Positions 43,094 to 52,113 of a DNA stretch of 64,000 nt are shown here, piece after piece. Origin of the DNA: Hyphomicrobium_A sp963726795. Its GTDB lineage: Bacteria > Pseudomonadota > Alphaproteobacteria > Rhizobiales > Hyphomicrobiaceae. Below the pieces are notes generated by a model. It saw only the letters and a list, made by a program, of their open reading frames with translations, did not search any database and was not told the DNA's origin. The position numbers were made by a program, and so were the translations under genes. The stretch spans positions 62,001 through 126,000 of the forward strand of contig CAVSDD010000006.1 in the NCBI GenBank assembly GCA_963726795.1, written 5' to 3'. Positions within the stretch are counted from its first letter, which is position 1, and each line of letters opens with the position of its first letter.

Positions 43094-43735
43094 TCACATC
43101 CGGATCAAGGGCTGCAGCAGACGCCCCATGAAGCTGAGAAGCCGGATGTTTCCTTCCATCGCCACGAGGCACACGCACTCCTCCCCGGTTTCGACGACGG
43201 GGTCGTGATCAACGCTGTCGTCGGCGTCATCGCAGTCGCCGACGCCGAAGCGGCCACCGGCATGCGTGAAGGCCCCTTTGAGGATCACTGTCAGCTCAGT
43301 GCCGTCGTGCGCGTGATGCGGCAGGCGGGTTCCGGGCGCGGCCTTGAGTAGGAACACCCGCGAGTTGTCGGTTGCGGGGACTGACACCGATCGCCAATGC
43401 ACACCCGGACCGATCCATTTCCACGTTCCAAGCCTGTAGGGTTCGAGCGCGCGAACCCGCATCGGCAAGTCGTTGGAAATGGAGGCCGACGTGATTGCTG
43501 CCGGTGAGGTCTTGTCCAAGCGCGCAAGCATTTTCTCCAGCGCGTCTCCGGCCAGGGGAGTCGCGGGCAACTGCTCCAAGTGATCGCCAGCCGCAAGCTC
43601 TAAACCGCGCAGGAGGCGCTGGCACGAGGAGCAAAGCTCCAGATGCGCCGCGACCACGATGCGGCGTCCCTCGTCCAGCGACCCGCTCGCGAATGCGGCC
43701 AGTGTGTCATCGTTGGGATGATGGGTGATGCTCAT
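43094..43735 (-). CDS. chrR: Zinc anti-sigma factor ChrR
   Basis: A 213-residue anti-sigma factor. The N-terminal ZAS domain has the zinc ligands His-x3-Cys-x2-Cys in AAHLELCSSCQRLL, with the earlier His in MSITHHPND. The C-terminal cupin domain has LPHHAHDGTELTVILKGAFT and ends with VCLVAMEGNIRLLSFMGRLL. In Rhodobacter the ZAS domain binds and inhibits RpoE, and the cupin domain is needed to release it on singlet oxygen. The start overlaps the rpoE stop by four bases, which ties the two levels together. Singlet oxygen from bacteriochlorophyll is the expected signal here. Confidence 0.94.
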   Translation of the reverse strand: MSITHHPNDDTLAAFASGSLDEGRRIVVAAHLELCSSCQRLLRGLELAAGDHLEQLPATPLAGDALEKMLARLDKTSPAAITSASISNDLPMRVRALEPYRLGTWKWIGPGVHWRSVSVPATDNSRVFLLKAAPGTRLPHHAHDGTELTVILKGAFTHAGGRFGVGDCDDADDSVDHDPVVETGEECVCLVAMEGNIRLLSFMGRLLQPLIRM

Positions 43736-44304
43736 TCGATGTCGTCCAACAGCTCGCGCAAGCGCTTCATTGCAAGCCGTATGCGGGATTTTACGGTGCC
43801 GAGCGGTAGCTGCAGCAGTTCGGAAATTTCGGCGTGCGGCCTATCCTCGAAGAACGAAAGCGTGACGACCTGCAGCTGCTCTTTGCTCAGTTTCGCTACC
43901 GCCGCCCTGACGTGACTTTCGGATTGATGGTCCGACACGATCTGGTCGGGCTGCGCGGTATCGCTCGGGCCATCCGTTGGATCGAGGTTCAGCGCATTGA
44001 GGCGGCGATCGCGTCGCAGACTGTCAATGCGAAGATTGCGCGCGATTCTGAATATCCATCCCGACGCGCTGGCGCCTTGCGGATCGAAAAGCTGGGCCTT
44101 GTGCCACACGGCAAGCAAGGTTTCCTGCGCCAGCTCCTCGGCGCGATCGCGCGGGGCGCCCATGCGCAGCATCAATGTTTTCACGCGCGGCGCGAACTGG
44201 TCAAACAGCTGCGCGAACGCCGATTTGTCCTTGTCGCGCGCGACTGCCACGATCAGTCTCGCGAAATCGGCTCGTACGGCAGTCCGCTCGTCTTCGCTTG
44301 GCAT
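43732..44304 (-). CDS. rpoE: ECF sigma factor RpoE (ECF11 group)
   Basis: A sigma-70-family ECF factor of about 190 residues. Region 2 is FAQLFDQFAPRVKTLMLRMG, RAEELAQETLLAVWHKAQLF and IFRIARNLRIDSLRRDRR; region 4 is LQVVTLSFFEDRPHAEISEL with LPLGTVKSRIRLAMKRLREL. Adjacent chrR marks it as the singlet-oxygen-response factor. The ORF is open to 44502, but the promoter at 44421-44447 starts transcription near 44414, so the start must be inside; MPSEDERTAVRADFARLI (44304) fits family length, and 44361 is an alternative. It should transcribe its own operon, the divergent operon and DUF2177. Confidence 0.9.
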   Translation of the reverse strand: MPSEDERTAVRADFARLIVAVARDKDKSAFAQLFDQFAPRVKTLMLRMGAPRDRAEELAQETLLAVWHKAQLFDPQGASASGWIFRIARNLRIDSLRRDRRLNALNLDPTDGPSDTAQPDQIVSDHQSESHVRAAVAKLSKEQLQVVTLSFFEDRPHAEISELLQLPLGTVKSRIRLAMKRLRELLDDIE

Positions 44305-44420
44305 TTGTACCGCGACCGGTCTCGCTACAGGAGGCGGAGTTCGGCTCTCCCCCTCCATCATGCGGGACGCACGGAGCAAATCCAAGCAAGCCAATTCGGC
44401 CATAGCATGCATAGAGCGGT

Positions 44421-44447
44421 CAACGAACGCTGCGGAGCCTTGGATCA
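44421..44447 (-). promoter_or_regulatory. RpoE-type autoregulatory promoter of rpoE-chrR
   Basis: On the minus strand TGATCC (44447-44442), then a spacer, with TTCGTTG at 44427-44421, i.e. TGATCC-N16-CGTT. The first eleven bases (TGATCCAAGGC) and TTCGTTG are identical to those of the divergent promoter at 44469. Confidence 0.7.
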
Positions 44448-44468
44448 CTGGCCCCGGCGACGTCTTGG

Positions 44469-44495
44469 TGATCCAAGGCGGTAGCGGCTTCGTTG
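44469..44495 (+). promoter_or_regulatory. RpoE-type promoter of the FAD/DUF1365/cfa operon
   Basis: TGATCCAAGGC at 44469-44479 and TTCGTTG at 44489-44495 (TGATCC-N16-CGTT), 36 bp before ATG 44531. Sequence and spacing equal those of the minus-strand promoter 22 bp away. Confidence 0.7.
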
Positions 44496-44530
44496 CTATC
44501 AATGGGGCTTAAAAAGGGACAGTAGGCCGT

Positions 44531-45888
44531 ATGGCGCTCTCGTCGGGATCGGGTCTGAGCATCGCTGTCATCGGGACAGGGGTATCCGGGCTCGCTGCGG
44601 CCTGGCTGCTCAGCCGGCGCCATGAGGTCACCGTATTCGAGCAGGCTCCGAGGATCGGGGGGCACTGCAATACGATCACCATCCCCACCGCCGAAGGGCA
44701 ATTGGACGTCGACACGGGCTTCATCGTCTACAACCCCGTCAACTATCCCAATCTCACCGCGCTATTTGCCCATCTCGGTGTCGCGACCCGCCCGAGCGAA
44801 ATGTCGTTCTCGGTTTCGCGCGGCGGCGGGCGACTGGAATACGGCGGCGGAAACCTGGTGGCGCTGTTCGCGCAGCCTGGCAACGTGCTGCGCCCGGCCT
44901 TCTGGTCGATGCTCAAGGATCTTCTTCGCTTCTACCGGAGTGCGCCGGGTGCCCTCGCACACGAGAACCTCTCCGCGATGACGCTCGGTGAATATCTCGA
45001 GCGAGAGGGTTACGGCGCCTCGTTTCGCGACAACCACCTGCTGCCGATGGCGGCCGCGATCTGGTCGGCCCCGGCTGCAAGCATGCTCGATTGCTCCATC
45101 GAGGCGTTCGTGCGGTTTTTCGAAAACCACGGCTTGCTCAATCTGCGCGACCGGCCGCAGTGGCGCACCGTGACCGGGGGAAGCAAGGCATATGTGGCCC
45201 GGCTCACCGAAAGTTCTCATGCCAGGATCCAGGCGAGCACCCCGGTCGCAAACGTGACCCGCACGCCTCACGGCGTGATGGTGGCCGACGATCGCGGCAA
45301 TGCACGCCGGTTCGACCACGCCGTTCTCGCCACGCATGCCGATCAGGCGATCGCGTTGCTAAGCGATGCGGATCAGCACGAGCGCAGGTTGCTCGGCGCA
45401 TTCCGATATACGGCGAACCGCGCCGTGTTGCATTCCGATGCGGAGTTCATGCCGCGTCGCCGCGGCGTCTGGTCGAGTTGGAATTATGTGCAGGCGAAGA
45501 CCGATGGGGTCGAGCGCGCGCATGTCACCTACTGGATGAACCGGCTGCAGGGCTGCCAAGGGAGCACCCGCTGTTCGTCACTATCAACCCGAGCCGTGAG
45601 CCCGATCCAGCGTCGGTGATCCACACGGAGGACTACACGCACCCTGTATTCGATACAGCGGCGGCCAAGGTTCAGCGCGAGTTGTGGTCGCTGCAGGGAC
45701 GCCGCAACACTTGGTTCTGCGGCGCCTACTTCGGCTCCGGGTTTCATGAGGATGGCTTGCAGGCCGGGCTCGCTGTTGCCGAAGATCTTGGCGGTGAACG
45801 CCGGCCATGGACTGTTGCCGGCGATTCGGATCGCATTTTCCGCCAGGCTGTCGGCCTCGTTTCGCGCCCGCTGGAACTGGCATCATGA
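44531..45888 (+). CDS. FAD-dependent amine-oxidase-like protein, one frame break
   Basis: A 452-residue flavoprotein after restoring one missing G near 45551. The FAD motif is IAVIGTGVSGLAAAWLLSRR with VTVFEQAPRIGGHCNTITIP. Further family segments are VDTGFIVYNPVNYPNLTALF, AAIWSAPAASMLDCSIEAFV, VTGGSKAYVARL, VLATHADQAIALLSDADQHE and the closing FCGAYFGSGFHEDGLQAGLA. This is the FAD/NAD-binding protein conserved beside DUF1365 and cfa in RpoE-ChrR regulons (related to RSP_1091-type clusters of Rhodobacter), where it takes part in furan/cyclopropane-type fatty acid chemistry. Its stop overlaps the DUF1365 start (ATGA). Confidence 0.88.
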
Positions 45889-46694
45889 GCCAAGCGTCCT
45901 GCATTTACAGTGGCTGGGTGATGCACAGGCGACTGAAGCCGCGCCGTCACCGCTTCCGCTACAGAGCTTGGTGGCTGCTGCTCGATCTCGCGGAAATTCC
46001 GCGGCTCGCGGAAAAGCTGCGCTGGTTCTCGTGTGGTGGCTTCAATCTTTTTGCATTCCACGCCAGCGATTACGGCCACGGGCCCGGGACCCTTCGGGCG
46101 CAAGTTGAGCGTCATCTGGAAGACGCTGGCATCGACTGGGACCGGGGCCCAGTCCGGCTGCTGTGCATGCCGCGCGTACTTGGCTACGCGTTCAATCCAC
46201 TCAGCGTCTATTTCTGTCACCGCCGCGACGGCACCATCGCGGCCATGGTGTACGAGGTGCACAACACCTTCGGCGAGCGCCACAGCTACGTGATGGAAGC
46301 GACGCCCGCCGCAGATCCGGTCATCCGCCAGAAGAGTGCGAAACGATTCCATGTGTCTCCTTTCATGGGCATGGATGTCTCGTACGATTTCCGAACAACG
46401 CAGCCTTTGGAGACGATCTCGATTGGCATCTCGGCATCGGATGCCGCCGGTCCGGTCCTGCATGCTGCCATGCAGGGTGAGCGCAGACTGCTTGATGACA
46501 CCCAGCTGCTTCGCCTTCTTCTCACACATCCGCTCGTCACCTTGAAGGTCATCGGCGCAATCCATTGGGAAGCGCTGCGACTGCTGGGCAAGCGTTTGCG
46601 GCTGCATCCACATCCCGTTCCGGTAACGCCGGCCGTGACCGCAGTTCGCGTTTCAAAACCCGCCCCCTTACGCGCCAAGAGTTCGCATGCTTGA
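45885..46694 (+). CDS. DUF1365 family protein
   Basis: A 269-residue protein. MSQASCIYSGWVMHRRLKPR is the family start; further motifs are RHRFRYRAWWLLLDLAEIPR, LCMPRVLGYAFNPLSVYFCH, MVYEVHNTFGERHSYVM and SPFMGMDVSYDFR. The N-PLS-x-YFC segment is a hallmark. The reaction is unknown, but the gene is fixed between the FAD protein and cfa in many bacteria, so it probably acts on the same lipid. It overlaps both neighbours (4 bp upstream, 8 bp downstream), showing tight translational coupling. The upstream in-frame start at 45807 is rejected because it lies inside the FAD gene. Confidence 0.92.
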   Translation: MSQASCIYSGWVMHRRLKPRRHRFRYRAWWLLLDLAEIPRLAEKLRWFSCGGFNLFAFHASDYGHGPGTLRAQVERHLEDAGIDWDRGPVRLLCMPRVLGYAFNPLSVYFCHRRDGTIAAMVYEVHNTFGERHSYVMEATPAADPVIRQKSAKRFHVSPFMGMDVSYDFRTTQPLETISIGISASDAAGPVLHAAMQGERRLLDDTQLLRLLLTHPLVTLKVIGAIHWEALRLLGKRLRLHPHPVPVTPAVTAVRVSKPAPLRAKSSHA

Positions 46695-47916
46695 TACACT
46701 GGATCGATCTGCCCCAATCGCCCGAACAACGCCTGTTCGACGCCGGCCGCTCGCGGAGCGGTTGATACGCGCTCTTGTCGGTGGGCGCACGGCCGGGCGG
46801 CTGACGGTCGAGGTTCCGGGGCACGCCCCGTTTGTGATCGAGGGCGAACGGCCGGGAGCGCACGCCGATTTCGCGCTTCGATCCTGGCGCGGGCTGCGCC
46901 GATTGATCGTCGGCGGCGACATTGGATTTGCCGAAGGCTACCGGTATGGGGACTGGGACACGTCTGACTTGAAGGCCGTGCTCGCGTGGACAGGGGAAAA
47001 CGAGACGGCGCTCAACGGATTCGGCGGCCTGACGGTGAGCCGGGTGTTAAATCGTCTGCAGCATCGCCTGCGTTCGAACACGCGTACAAACAGCAAGCGC
47101 AACATCCAGGCGCACTACGATCTCGGTAATGCCTTCTACGCGGCGTGGCTCGATCCCGATATGAGCTACTCCTCGGGAATTTATGGCGCCTGCGCGGCGT
47201 CGCTCGAAGGCGCCCAGGCGGCAAAACTGGATCGGGTTGTCGAGTTGCTGGGCTTGGAAGGCGGAGAGCACGTGCTGGAGATCGGCTGCGGCTGGGGTGC
47301 GCTCGCCGAGCGGTTGATCGCCGACCGCGGCTGCCACGTGACCGGCGTCACACTTTCGCAACGCCAGCGCGATTACGCATGCGAGCGGCTGCAGCGATAT
47401 CAAGGCGGCCGCAGCGCCGATATCAGGCTGCAGGATTATCGCGATCTCAGTGGCACATTCGACCGCATCGTCAGCATCGAGATGCTCGAGGCGGTCGGCG
47501 AAAAATATTGGCCGCTCTTCTTTGCCAAGCTGCATGCGTGTCTGGTGCCGGGCGGCGATGCCGTTTTGCAGGTCATCACCATCGACAAAGACCGCTTCCA
47601 GAATTATCGCCGACGGCCGGATTTCATACAGACGCATATCTTCCCCGGCGGCATGCTACCCACGCACGGCATCATCGAGGCGCAGGCCCGCCAAGCCGGC
47701 CTGTCGGTCAAATCCATCGAAACCTTCGGGCAGAGCTATGCACGCACGCTTGCGGATTGGCGCGTGCGCTTCAATCGCTCATGGCCGGCAATCGCGAAGC
47801 TCGGCTTCGACGAGCCGTTCCGGCGACTTTGGAACTACTATCTTGCGTATTGCGAAGTCGGCTTCGAGAGCGGCGTGCTCGATGTTGGACTGTATAAACT
47901 CGAGCGTGGCGCTTAG
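46687..47916 (+). CDS. cfaA: Cyclopropane-fatty-acyl-phospholipid synthase
   Basis: A 409-residue SAM-dependent enzyme that adds a methylene to unsaturated phospholipid acyl chains. The N-terminal domain contains LIVGGDIGFAEGYRYGDWDT. The catalytic domain has NIQAHYDLGNAFYAAWLDPD MSYSSG, motif I VLEIGCGWGALAERLIADRG, GVTLSQRQRDYACERLQ, IVSIEMLEAVGEKYWPLFFA and FIQTHIFPGGMLPTHGIIEA. It is the last gene of the RpoE-controlled FAD-DUF1365-cfa operon and is known in Rhodobacter as part of the singlet-oxygen response. The start codon lies within the end of the DUF1365 gene. Confidence 0.94.
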   Translation: MLDTLDRSAPIARTTPVRRRPLAERLIRALVGGRTAGRLTVEVPGHAPFVIEGERPGAHADFALRSWRGLRRLIVGGDIGFAEGYRYGDWDTSDLKAVLAWTGENETALNGFGGLTVSRVLNRLQHRLRSNTRTNSKRNIQAHYDLGNAFYAAWLDPDMSYSSGIYGACAASLEGAQAAKLDRVVELLGLEGGEHVLEIGCGWGALAERLIADRGCHVTGVTLSQRQRDYACERLQRYQGGRSADIRLQDYRDLSGTFDRIVSIEMLEAVGEKYWPLFFAKLHACLVPGGDAVLQVITIDKDRFQNYRRRPDFIQTHIFPGGMLPTHGIIEAQARQAGLSVKSIETFGQSYARTLADWRVRFNRSWPAIAKLGFDEPFRRLWNYYLAYCEVGFESGVLDVGLYKLERGA

Positions 47917-48107
47917 CCGGCCCGCCGGCGTGAGGCGACAATCAAGATCAACCCCACCACGGCGGTCAGGCTGCCGATGTAGGCCCACGTCGCGTCGTTG
48001 ATCATGAAGCTGTAGGAGGGATACGGGAAATAGCCGGTCCCTTGCCCGATCCAGCCGACACCCATGAGCACCAGGATGATTCCTATCAGCAGCAGGACGG
48101 TGCGCAT
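47913..48107 (-). CDS. Small membrane protein (64 aa, DUF3185-like layout)
   Basis: The start MRTVLLLIGIILVLMGVGWI is a first TM segment followed by GQGTGYFPYPSYSFMINDAT and a second TM (WAYIGSLTAVVGLILIVASR) with a basic end (RRRAG). The loop with FPYPSSF-like aromatic residues is seen in small two-TM proteins of alphaproteobacteria. The function is unknown. It overlaps the stop of cfaA by four bases on the opposite strand. Confidence 0.7.
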   Translation of the reverse strand: MRTVLLLIGIILVLMGVGWIGQGTGYFPYPSYSFMINDATWAYIGSLTAVVGLILIVASRRRAG

Positions 48108-48147
48108 GGTCGCTCCCTCATCGTCTTGCAAATCGGCGCCGCATTGA

Positions 48148-48594
48148 TCAGGCAGCGATTCCTGCCTGCGGTGCGGGTGCGGGTTGTGCGGCGTTGGCGA
48201 CGTGCGCGGCAGACGCGTGTTGCGACGACGCCGGCTCGCGTGCGGGCACCTTGTCGGCTTCGATCATGCGCTCGACGATCGAGCTCCTCATCATCGCGTA
48301 GACGACGGCCGCGAAGGCCAGGCCCAGAAGCACGATCGCGGCCGGCCCGTTCAGGGTCGCGGTGCCGAGCGCCCCCGTAGCCTGCAGAAAGAAACCTACC
48401 GCCAGGAGCACGACGCCGATGCGCGTGTCGAGCCACTGCTCGTTCAGACGTCGCACATCGAGATCATAAGCGGTCGTGCCGGCGCGCGAGGGCCGAGGCA
48501 CGTGAAAGGTCGCGTAGCAGAGCAGCACGGCGCCGGCGAGCGCATAGACCGTTCCGGCGACGGCCCAGAGGTTCGCGTTCGAAGTCCAGATCAT
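48148..48594 (-). CDS. Hypothetical membrane protein (148 aa)
   Basis: The start MIWTSNANLWAVAGTVYALA leads into the first TM (LWAVAGTVYALAGAVLLCYA). A soluble stretch (YDLDVRRLNEQWLDTR) follows, then two further TM segments (IGVVLLAVGFFLQATGALG and AAIVLLGLAFAAVVYAMM) and a long Ala/Pro/Gln-rich cytoplasmic tail. No family is recognised. It lies upstream of the 64-aa membrane protein on the same strand with 40 bp between them, so they may be co-transcribed. Confidence 0.6.
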   Translation of the reverse strand: MIWTSNANLWAVAGTVYALAGAVLLCYATFHVPRPSRAGTTAYDLDVRRLNEQWLDTRIGVVLLAVGFFLQATGALGTATLNGPAAIVLLGLAFAAVVYAMMRSSIVERMIEADKVPAREPASSQHASAAHVANAAQPAPAPQAGIAA

Positions 48595-48740
48595 GGTCGG
48601 TCTCCCAGGTGCTATGAACCGTGTCCCATGACCCGTGTCATATGACCCGTGTCACATGGACCGCGGCCCCCACTGGTTGGCTCCGCTGTCTCCGCCGCGA
48701 AGTCCCTCAAGTTCCCACCATTTTTCGTTTCCCGTCAATA

Positions 48741-48923
48741 CTATTGCTTGCGGCTATCCTCGGGCGCTTCGGCCCTGGCTTTGCCAGGCTCGGCCGGTGT
48801 TTCCCGGTCATTCGGGCGCTGGCGCTTGGTGTCGAGCCTGCGGGCGACCAGCTCCAGGATGCCCCAGGCAATGGCGAAAGCCAGGACGACGAACAGCTCG
48901 ATGAAGGCGAGGGGAGACCTCAT
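48741..48923 (-). CDS. Small single-TM protein, second of a tandem pair (60 aa)
   Basis: The protein MRSPLAFIELFVVLAFAIAW continues GILELVARRLDTKRQRPNDR with a charged tail (EPGKARAEAPEDSRKQ). It resembles its upstream neighbour at 48920-49051 in pattern (short head, IEL, one TM with Gly-Ile, LVA-x-R, Arg/Lys/Asp tail), so the pair looks like a tandem duplication. Its ATG overlaps the neighbour's stop (ATGA). It lies at the end of the crtI-crtB-dxs gene string, which suggests a role at the membrane where carotenoids are made; this is inference only. Confidence 0.6.
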   Translation of the reverse strand: MRSPLAFIELFVVLAFAIAWGILELVARRLDTKRQRPNDRETPAEPGKARAEAPEDSRKQ

Positions 48924-49051
48924 GGGTCGCCGGATGAGTCGCGCTTATCACGGTCGCGCTTGAGCTCACGCCGGACCGCCACGAGCTGCCAGATGCCGAG
49001 CCCGAGCGCCGCGCCGAATACCAGCGACAGCTCGATGATGCCGAAGCTCAT
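48920..49051 (-). CDS. Small single-TM protein, first of a tandem pair (43 aa)
   Basis: A short frame from ATG 49051: MSFGIIELSLVFGAALGLGI and then WQLVAVRRELKRDRDKRDSS GDP. One TM segment followed by a strongly charged tail. It starts only 10 bp after the dxs stop and overlaps the next gene by four bases, so it is almost certainly translated as part of the dxs transcript. No known family. Confidence 0.55.
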   Translation of the reverse strand: MSFGIIELSLVFGAALGLGIWQLVAVRRELKRDRDKRDSSGDP

Positions 49052-49061
49052 GGCATCCCAA

Positions 49062-51013
49062 TCAGCCGCCGACAGCGATCTCGGCGAGCGCCAAGCCGTC
49101 CGCTTCGCGGCCGAGGACGGACAGCACGGTGGCGACGATGCCCTTGGCGTCGAGACCGGCCCTGGCGTACATGGCTTCGGGCTTGTCTTGATCCAGGAAG
49201 ACGTCGGGCAGAACCAGCGATCGCATGCGCAGGCTGCCGTCGAGGAAGCCTTCCGTGCTCAAGAACTGCAAGACATGCGAGCCGAACCCACCGATGCAAC
49301 CCTCCTCGATGGTCAGCAGCACGCTATGATGGCGCGCGAGTTGGCAGACGAGGTCGCGGTCGAGGGGCTTGGCGAAGCGCGCGTCCGCAACCGTCGCGAC
49401 AAGCCAAGCGCTGCTAGCTTGTCGGCAGCCAGCAGGCATTCCTGCAGGCGGCCACCGAGCGAGAGCAGCGCCACGGCCGAGCCTTCGCGCAAGACGCGAC
49501 CCTTCCCGATCGCAAGCGGCGTTCCGCACTCGGGCAGCGCGATGCCGATGCCCTCGCCGCGCGGATAGCGCACGGCACACGGGTGATCGTCGATTGCGGC
49601 GGCAGTCGCCACCATGTGGCGCAGCTCGAGCTCATCGGACGCCGCCATGATGGTGAAACCCGGCAGACAGCCGAGATAGGCAACGTCGAACGAGCCCGCG
49701 TGCGTCGCCCCGTCGGCGCCGACCACGCCCGCGCGGTCAATCGCGAAGCGTACCGGCAACTTCTGGATCGCCACGTCGTGCACAACTTGATCATAGGCGC
49801 GCTGCAGGAACGTCGAGTAGATCGCGGCAAAGGGTTTCATGCCCTCGGACGCGAGACCAGCCGCGAAGGTGACCGCATGCTGCTCGGCGATCCCCACATC
49901 AAAAGCGCGGTTGGGAAACGCCTTGGCGAACAGATCGACGCCGGTGCCGTCGGGCATCGCCGCGGTGATGGCGACGATCTTCTCGTCCTTCTTGGCTTCG
50001 GCGATCAGGCTGTCGGCGAACACGCGCGTGAAGCTCGGCGCCTTCGGCTTAGGCTTGTCCTGCGCGCCGGTGATGACATTGAACTTGACGACGCCGTGGT
50101 ACTTGTCGGCCGATGCCTCCGCAGGCTCGTAGCCTTTTCCCTTTTTGGTGACGACGTGCACCAGGATCGGCCCCTGCTTGGTGTCGCGCACGTTCTTGAG
50201 GACCGGCAGCAGCTGGGTCAGATCATGCCCGTCAACCGGGCCGACATAGTAGAAGCCCAATTCCTCAAACAGCGCGCCGCCCGACCAATATGTGCGAGAC
50301 AGCTCCTCCATGCGTGCCGCGCGCCGCTCCCATTGCTTGGGCAGCTTCTTGGCCAGCTGCTTGGCGATGTCGCGCAGATGCAGGTAGGTGCCGCTCGATG
50401 TCGTGCGCGCGAGATAGCGCGATAGCGCGCCGGTCGGCGGAGCAATCGACATGTCGTTGTCGTTGAGGATGACGATGAGACGCGCATCGCGCGCGCCGGC
50501 GTTGTTCATGGCCTCATATGCCATGCCGGCGCTCATGGCGCCGTCGCCGATGACCGCGATCACATTGTTGCTCTTGCCCTGCAGGTCGCGCGCCACGCAC
50601 ATCCCCAGGCCCGCCGAAATCGATGTCGACGAATGCGCGGCGCCGAAGGGATCGTACTCGCTCTCGCTGCGCTTGGTGAACCCTGAGAGCCCGCCGGTCT
50701 GCCGGAGCGTGCGAATGCGGTCGCGTCGCCCGGTCAATATCTTGTGCGGATAGGCCTGATGCCCGACGTCCCAGATCAGGCGATCGTTGGGCGTGTCGAA
50801 CAGGTAGTGGATTGCAACGGTCAACTCGACGACGCCCAGCCCGGCGCCCAGGTGACCGCCTGTAAGTGACACCGCGTTGATCGTCTCGCGACGAAGCTCA
50901 TCGGCCAGCTGCGGCAACAGCTCTTCGGGCAGCTCGCGCAGCTCCGGAGGCGTGCCTGCGCGGTCGAGCAACGGTGTCGTGCTTACGTCCTGATCTAGAT
51001 CTGGCTTTTTCAT
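49062..51013 (-). CDS. dxs: 1-deoxy-D-xylulose-5-phosphate synthase, one frame break
   Basis: A thiamine-diphosphate enzyme that condenses pyruvate and glyceraldehyde 3-phosphate, the entry to the MEP isoprenoid pathway. The product is 650 residues after restoring one missing base near 49400. Landmarks are LTGGHLGAGLGVVELTVAIH, IWDVGHQAYPHKILTGRRD, VIAVIGDGAMSAGMAYEAMN, IVILNDNDMSIAPPTGALS, GPVDGHDLTQLLPVL, VGIAEQHAVTFAAGLASEGM with the catalytic Glu, RAGVVGADGATHAGSFDVAY and the C-terminal LTIEEGCIGGFGSHVLQFL. GAGGC precedes ATG 51013. Placement after crtI-crtB ties precursor supply to carotenoid synthesis; a second dxs elsewhere is possible. Confidence 0.93.
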
Positions 51014-51030
51014 AGTGCCTCGTCCCGGGG

Positions 51031-52113
51031 TCAAACCCCTATGCAGTCACCAGCTTGCGTATTTGACTCTCGTGGTTCCGAACGGTCGCGGCGCTCCAGC
51101 TTTTCAAGTAGGTCGATGATGCGCACCCATCCGCCAGGCAGGTCCCACCATTGCGGTGCGTCGCGCTCGTGCGCTTGCTGCTTGGCAGCGGCGCTGACGA
51201 GGAACTGACCCTGCTCGAGGCATGGGAAATTCAGCGTCCGGGCACCGGCGGCACGGGTTGCCGCAGACGCCAGGAGGCGAAGCTTGCGGCTGGCTGGAAC
51301 GACACTGCGGCGCGCGACTGAGTTGAGCCCGGCACGACGCAACTCGTGCCCGATCTCGGCGTAGAGCAGGCGTGCTGCGCGTATGCCCGGTCGGCAAGCA
51401 GCGGGGAGCCCGGCAATTCCAACGTCGGCGCGTTCGTAAAGCTCGTCCGCCGCATCGAGGAGGCGCGATATGACGCTGGCGAGCTCCGGCGAGAAGGCCG
51501 GTGCGGCGAGCCACACATCGGGGTCGATGCCTGCATCGCGTAGCCACGCAAGCGGCAGGTAGATGCGCCCCGAGCGCGCATCCTCACCCACATCGCGGGC
51601 AATGTTTGTAAGCTGCATTGCGCAGCCAAGGTCACAAGCGCGGGCAAGTGCCGCGGGCGCGCGTACTCCCATGAGCACGGCCATCATCGTGCCCACTGAG
51701 CCCGCGACGCGAACGCCGTAAGCGTTCAAATCATTCAGATCGTCATAGCGGCGCCCGCGCGCGTCCCATTCGAGGCCGGAGAGCAGCGCCTCGGGCAACT
51801 CGCGCGGCATGTCGAACCGCGCAACCGTTTCGGCGAGGGCTCGATCGGCGGGGTGGGATAGCGGGCGTCCATGATAGGCGCGGTCCAGCCGCTCGCGGAG
51901 CATCGCGATGGTCGCCAGCTTTCCTCCCTCGCAGTCGACGAAGTCATCCGCGAGCCGGCAAAACGCATACAGCGCAGATGCCGGCTCGCGGACCCGGCGG
52001 GGCAGGAGGAACGACGCAGCGTAGAATGTACGCGATCCGTTGCGCAAAAGCGCTCGGCACGCGGCGATGTCCGCCGCGTTGCTCGGTGGAGGCTCAGGCA
52101 AATGCGGCTGCAT
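51031..52113 (-). CDS. crtB: Phytoene synthase
   Basis: A 360-residue head-to-head prenyltransferase that joins two geranylgeranyl diphosphates into phytoene. Landmarks are LLRNGSRTFYAASFLLPRRV, YAFCRLADDFVD (first Asp-rich motif, DDFVD), RYDDLNDLNAYGVRVAGSVG, CAMQLTNIARDVGEDARSGR (second Asp motif) and IYLPLAWLRDAG. MQPHLPEPPPSN at 52113 is the preferred start, overlapping the crtI stop by 20 bp; an in-frame ATG at 52164 is inside crtI. dxs follows after 17 bp. Confidence 0.94.
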   Translation of the reverse strand: MQPHLPEPPPSNAADIAACRALLRNGSRTFYAASFLLPRRVREPASALYAFCRLADDFVDCEGGKLATIAMLRERLDRAYHGRPLSHPADRALAETVARFDMPRELPEALLSGLEWDARGRRYDDLNDLNAYGVRVAGSVGTMMAVLMGVRAPAALARACDLGCAMQLTNIARDVGEDARSGRIYLPLAWLRDAGIDPDVWLAAPAFSPELASVISRLLDAADELYERADVGIAGLPAACRPGIRAARLLYAEIGHELRRAGLNSVARRSVVPASRKLRLLASAATRAAGARTLNFPCLEQGQFLVSAAAKQQAHERDAPQWWDLPGGWVRIIDLLEKLERRDRSEPRESNTQAGDCIGV

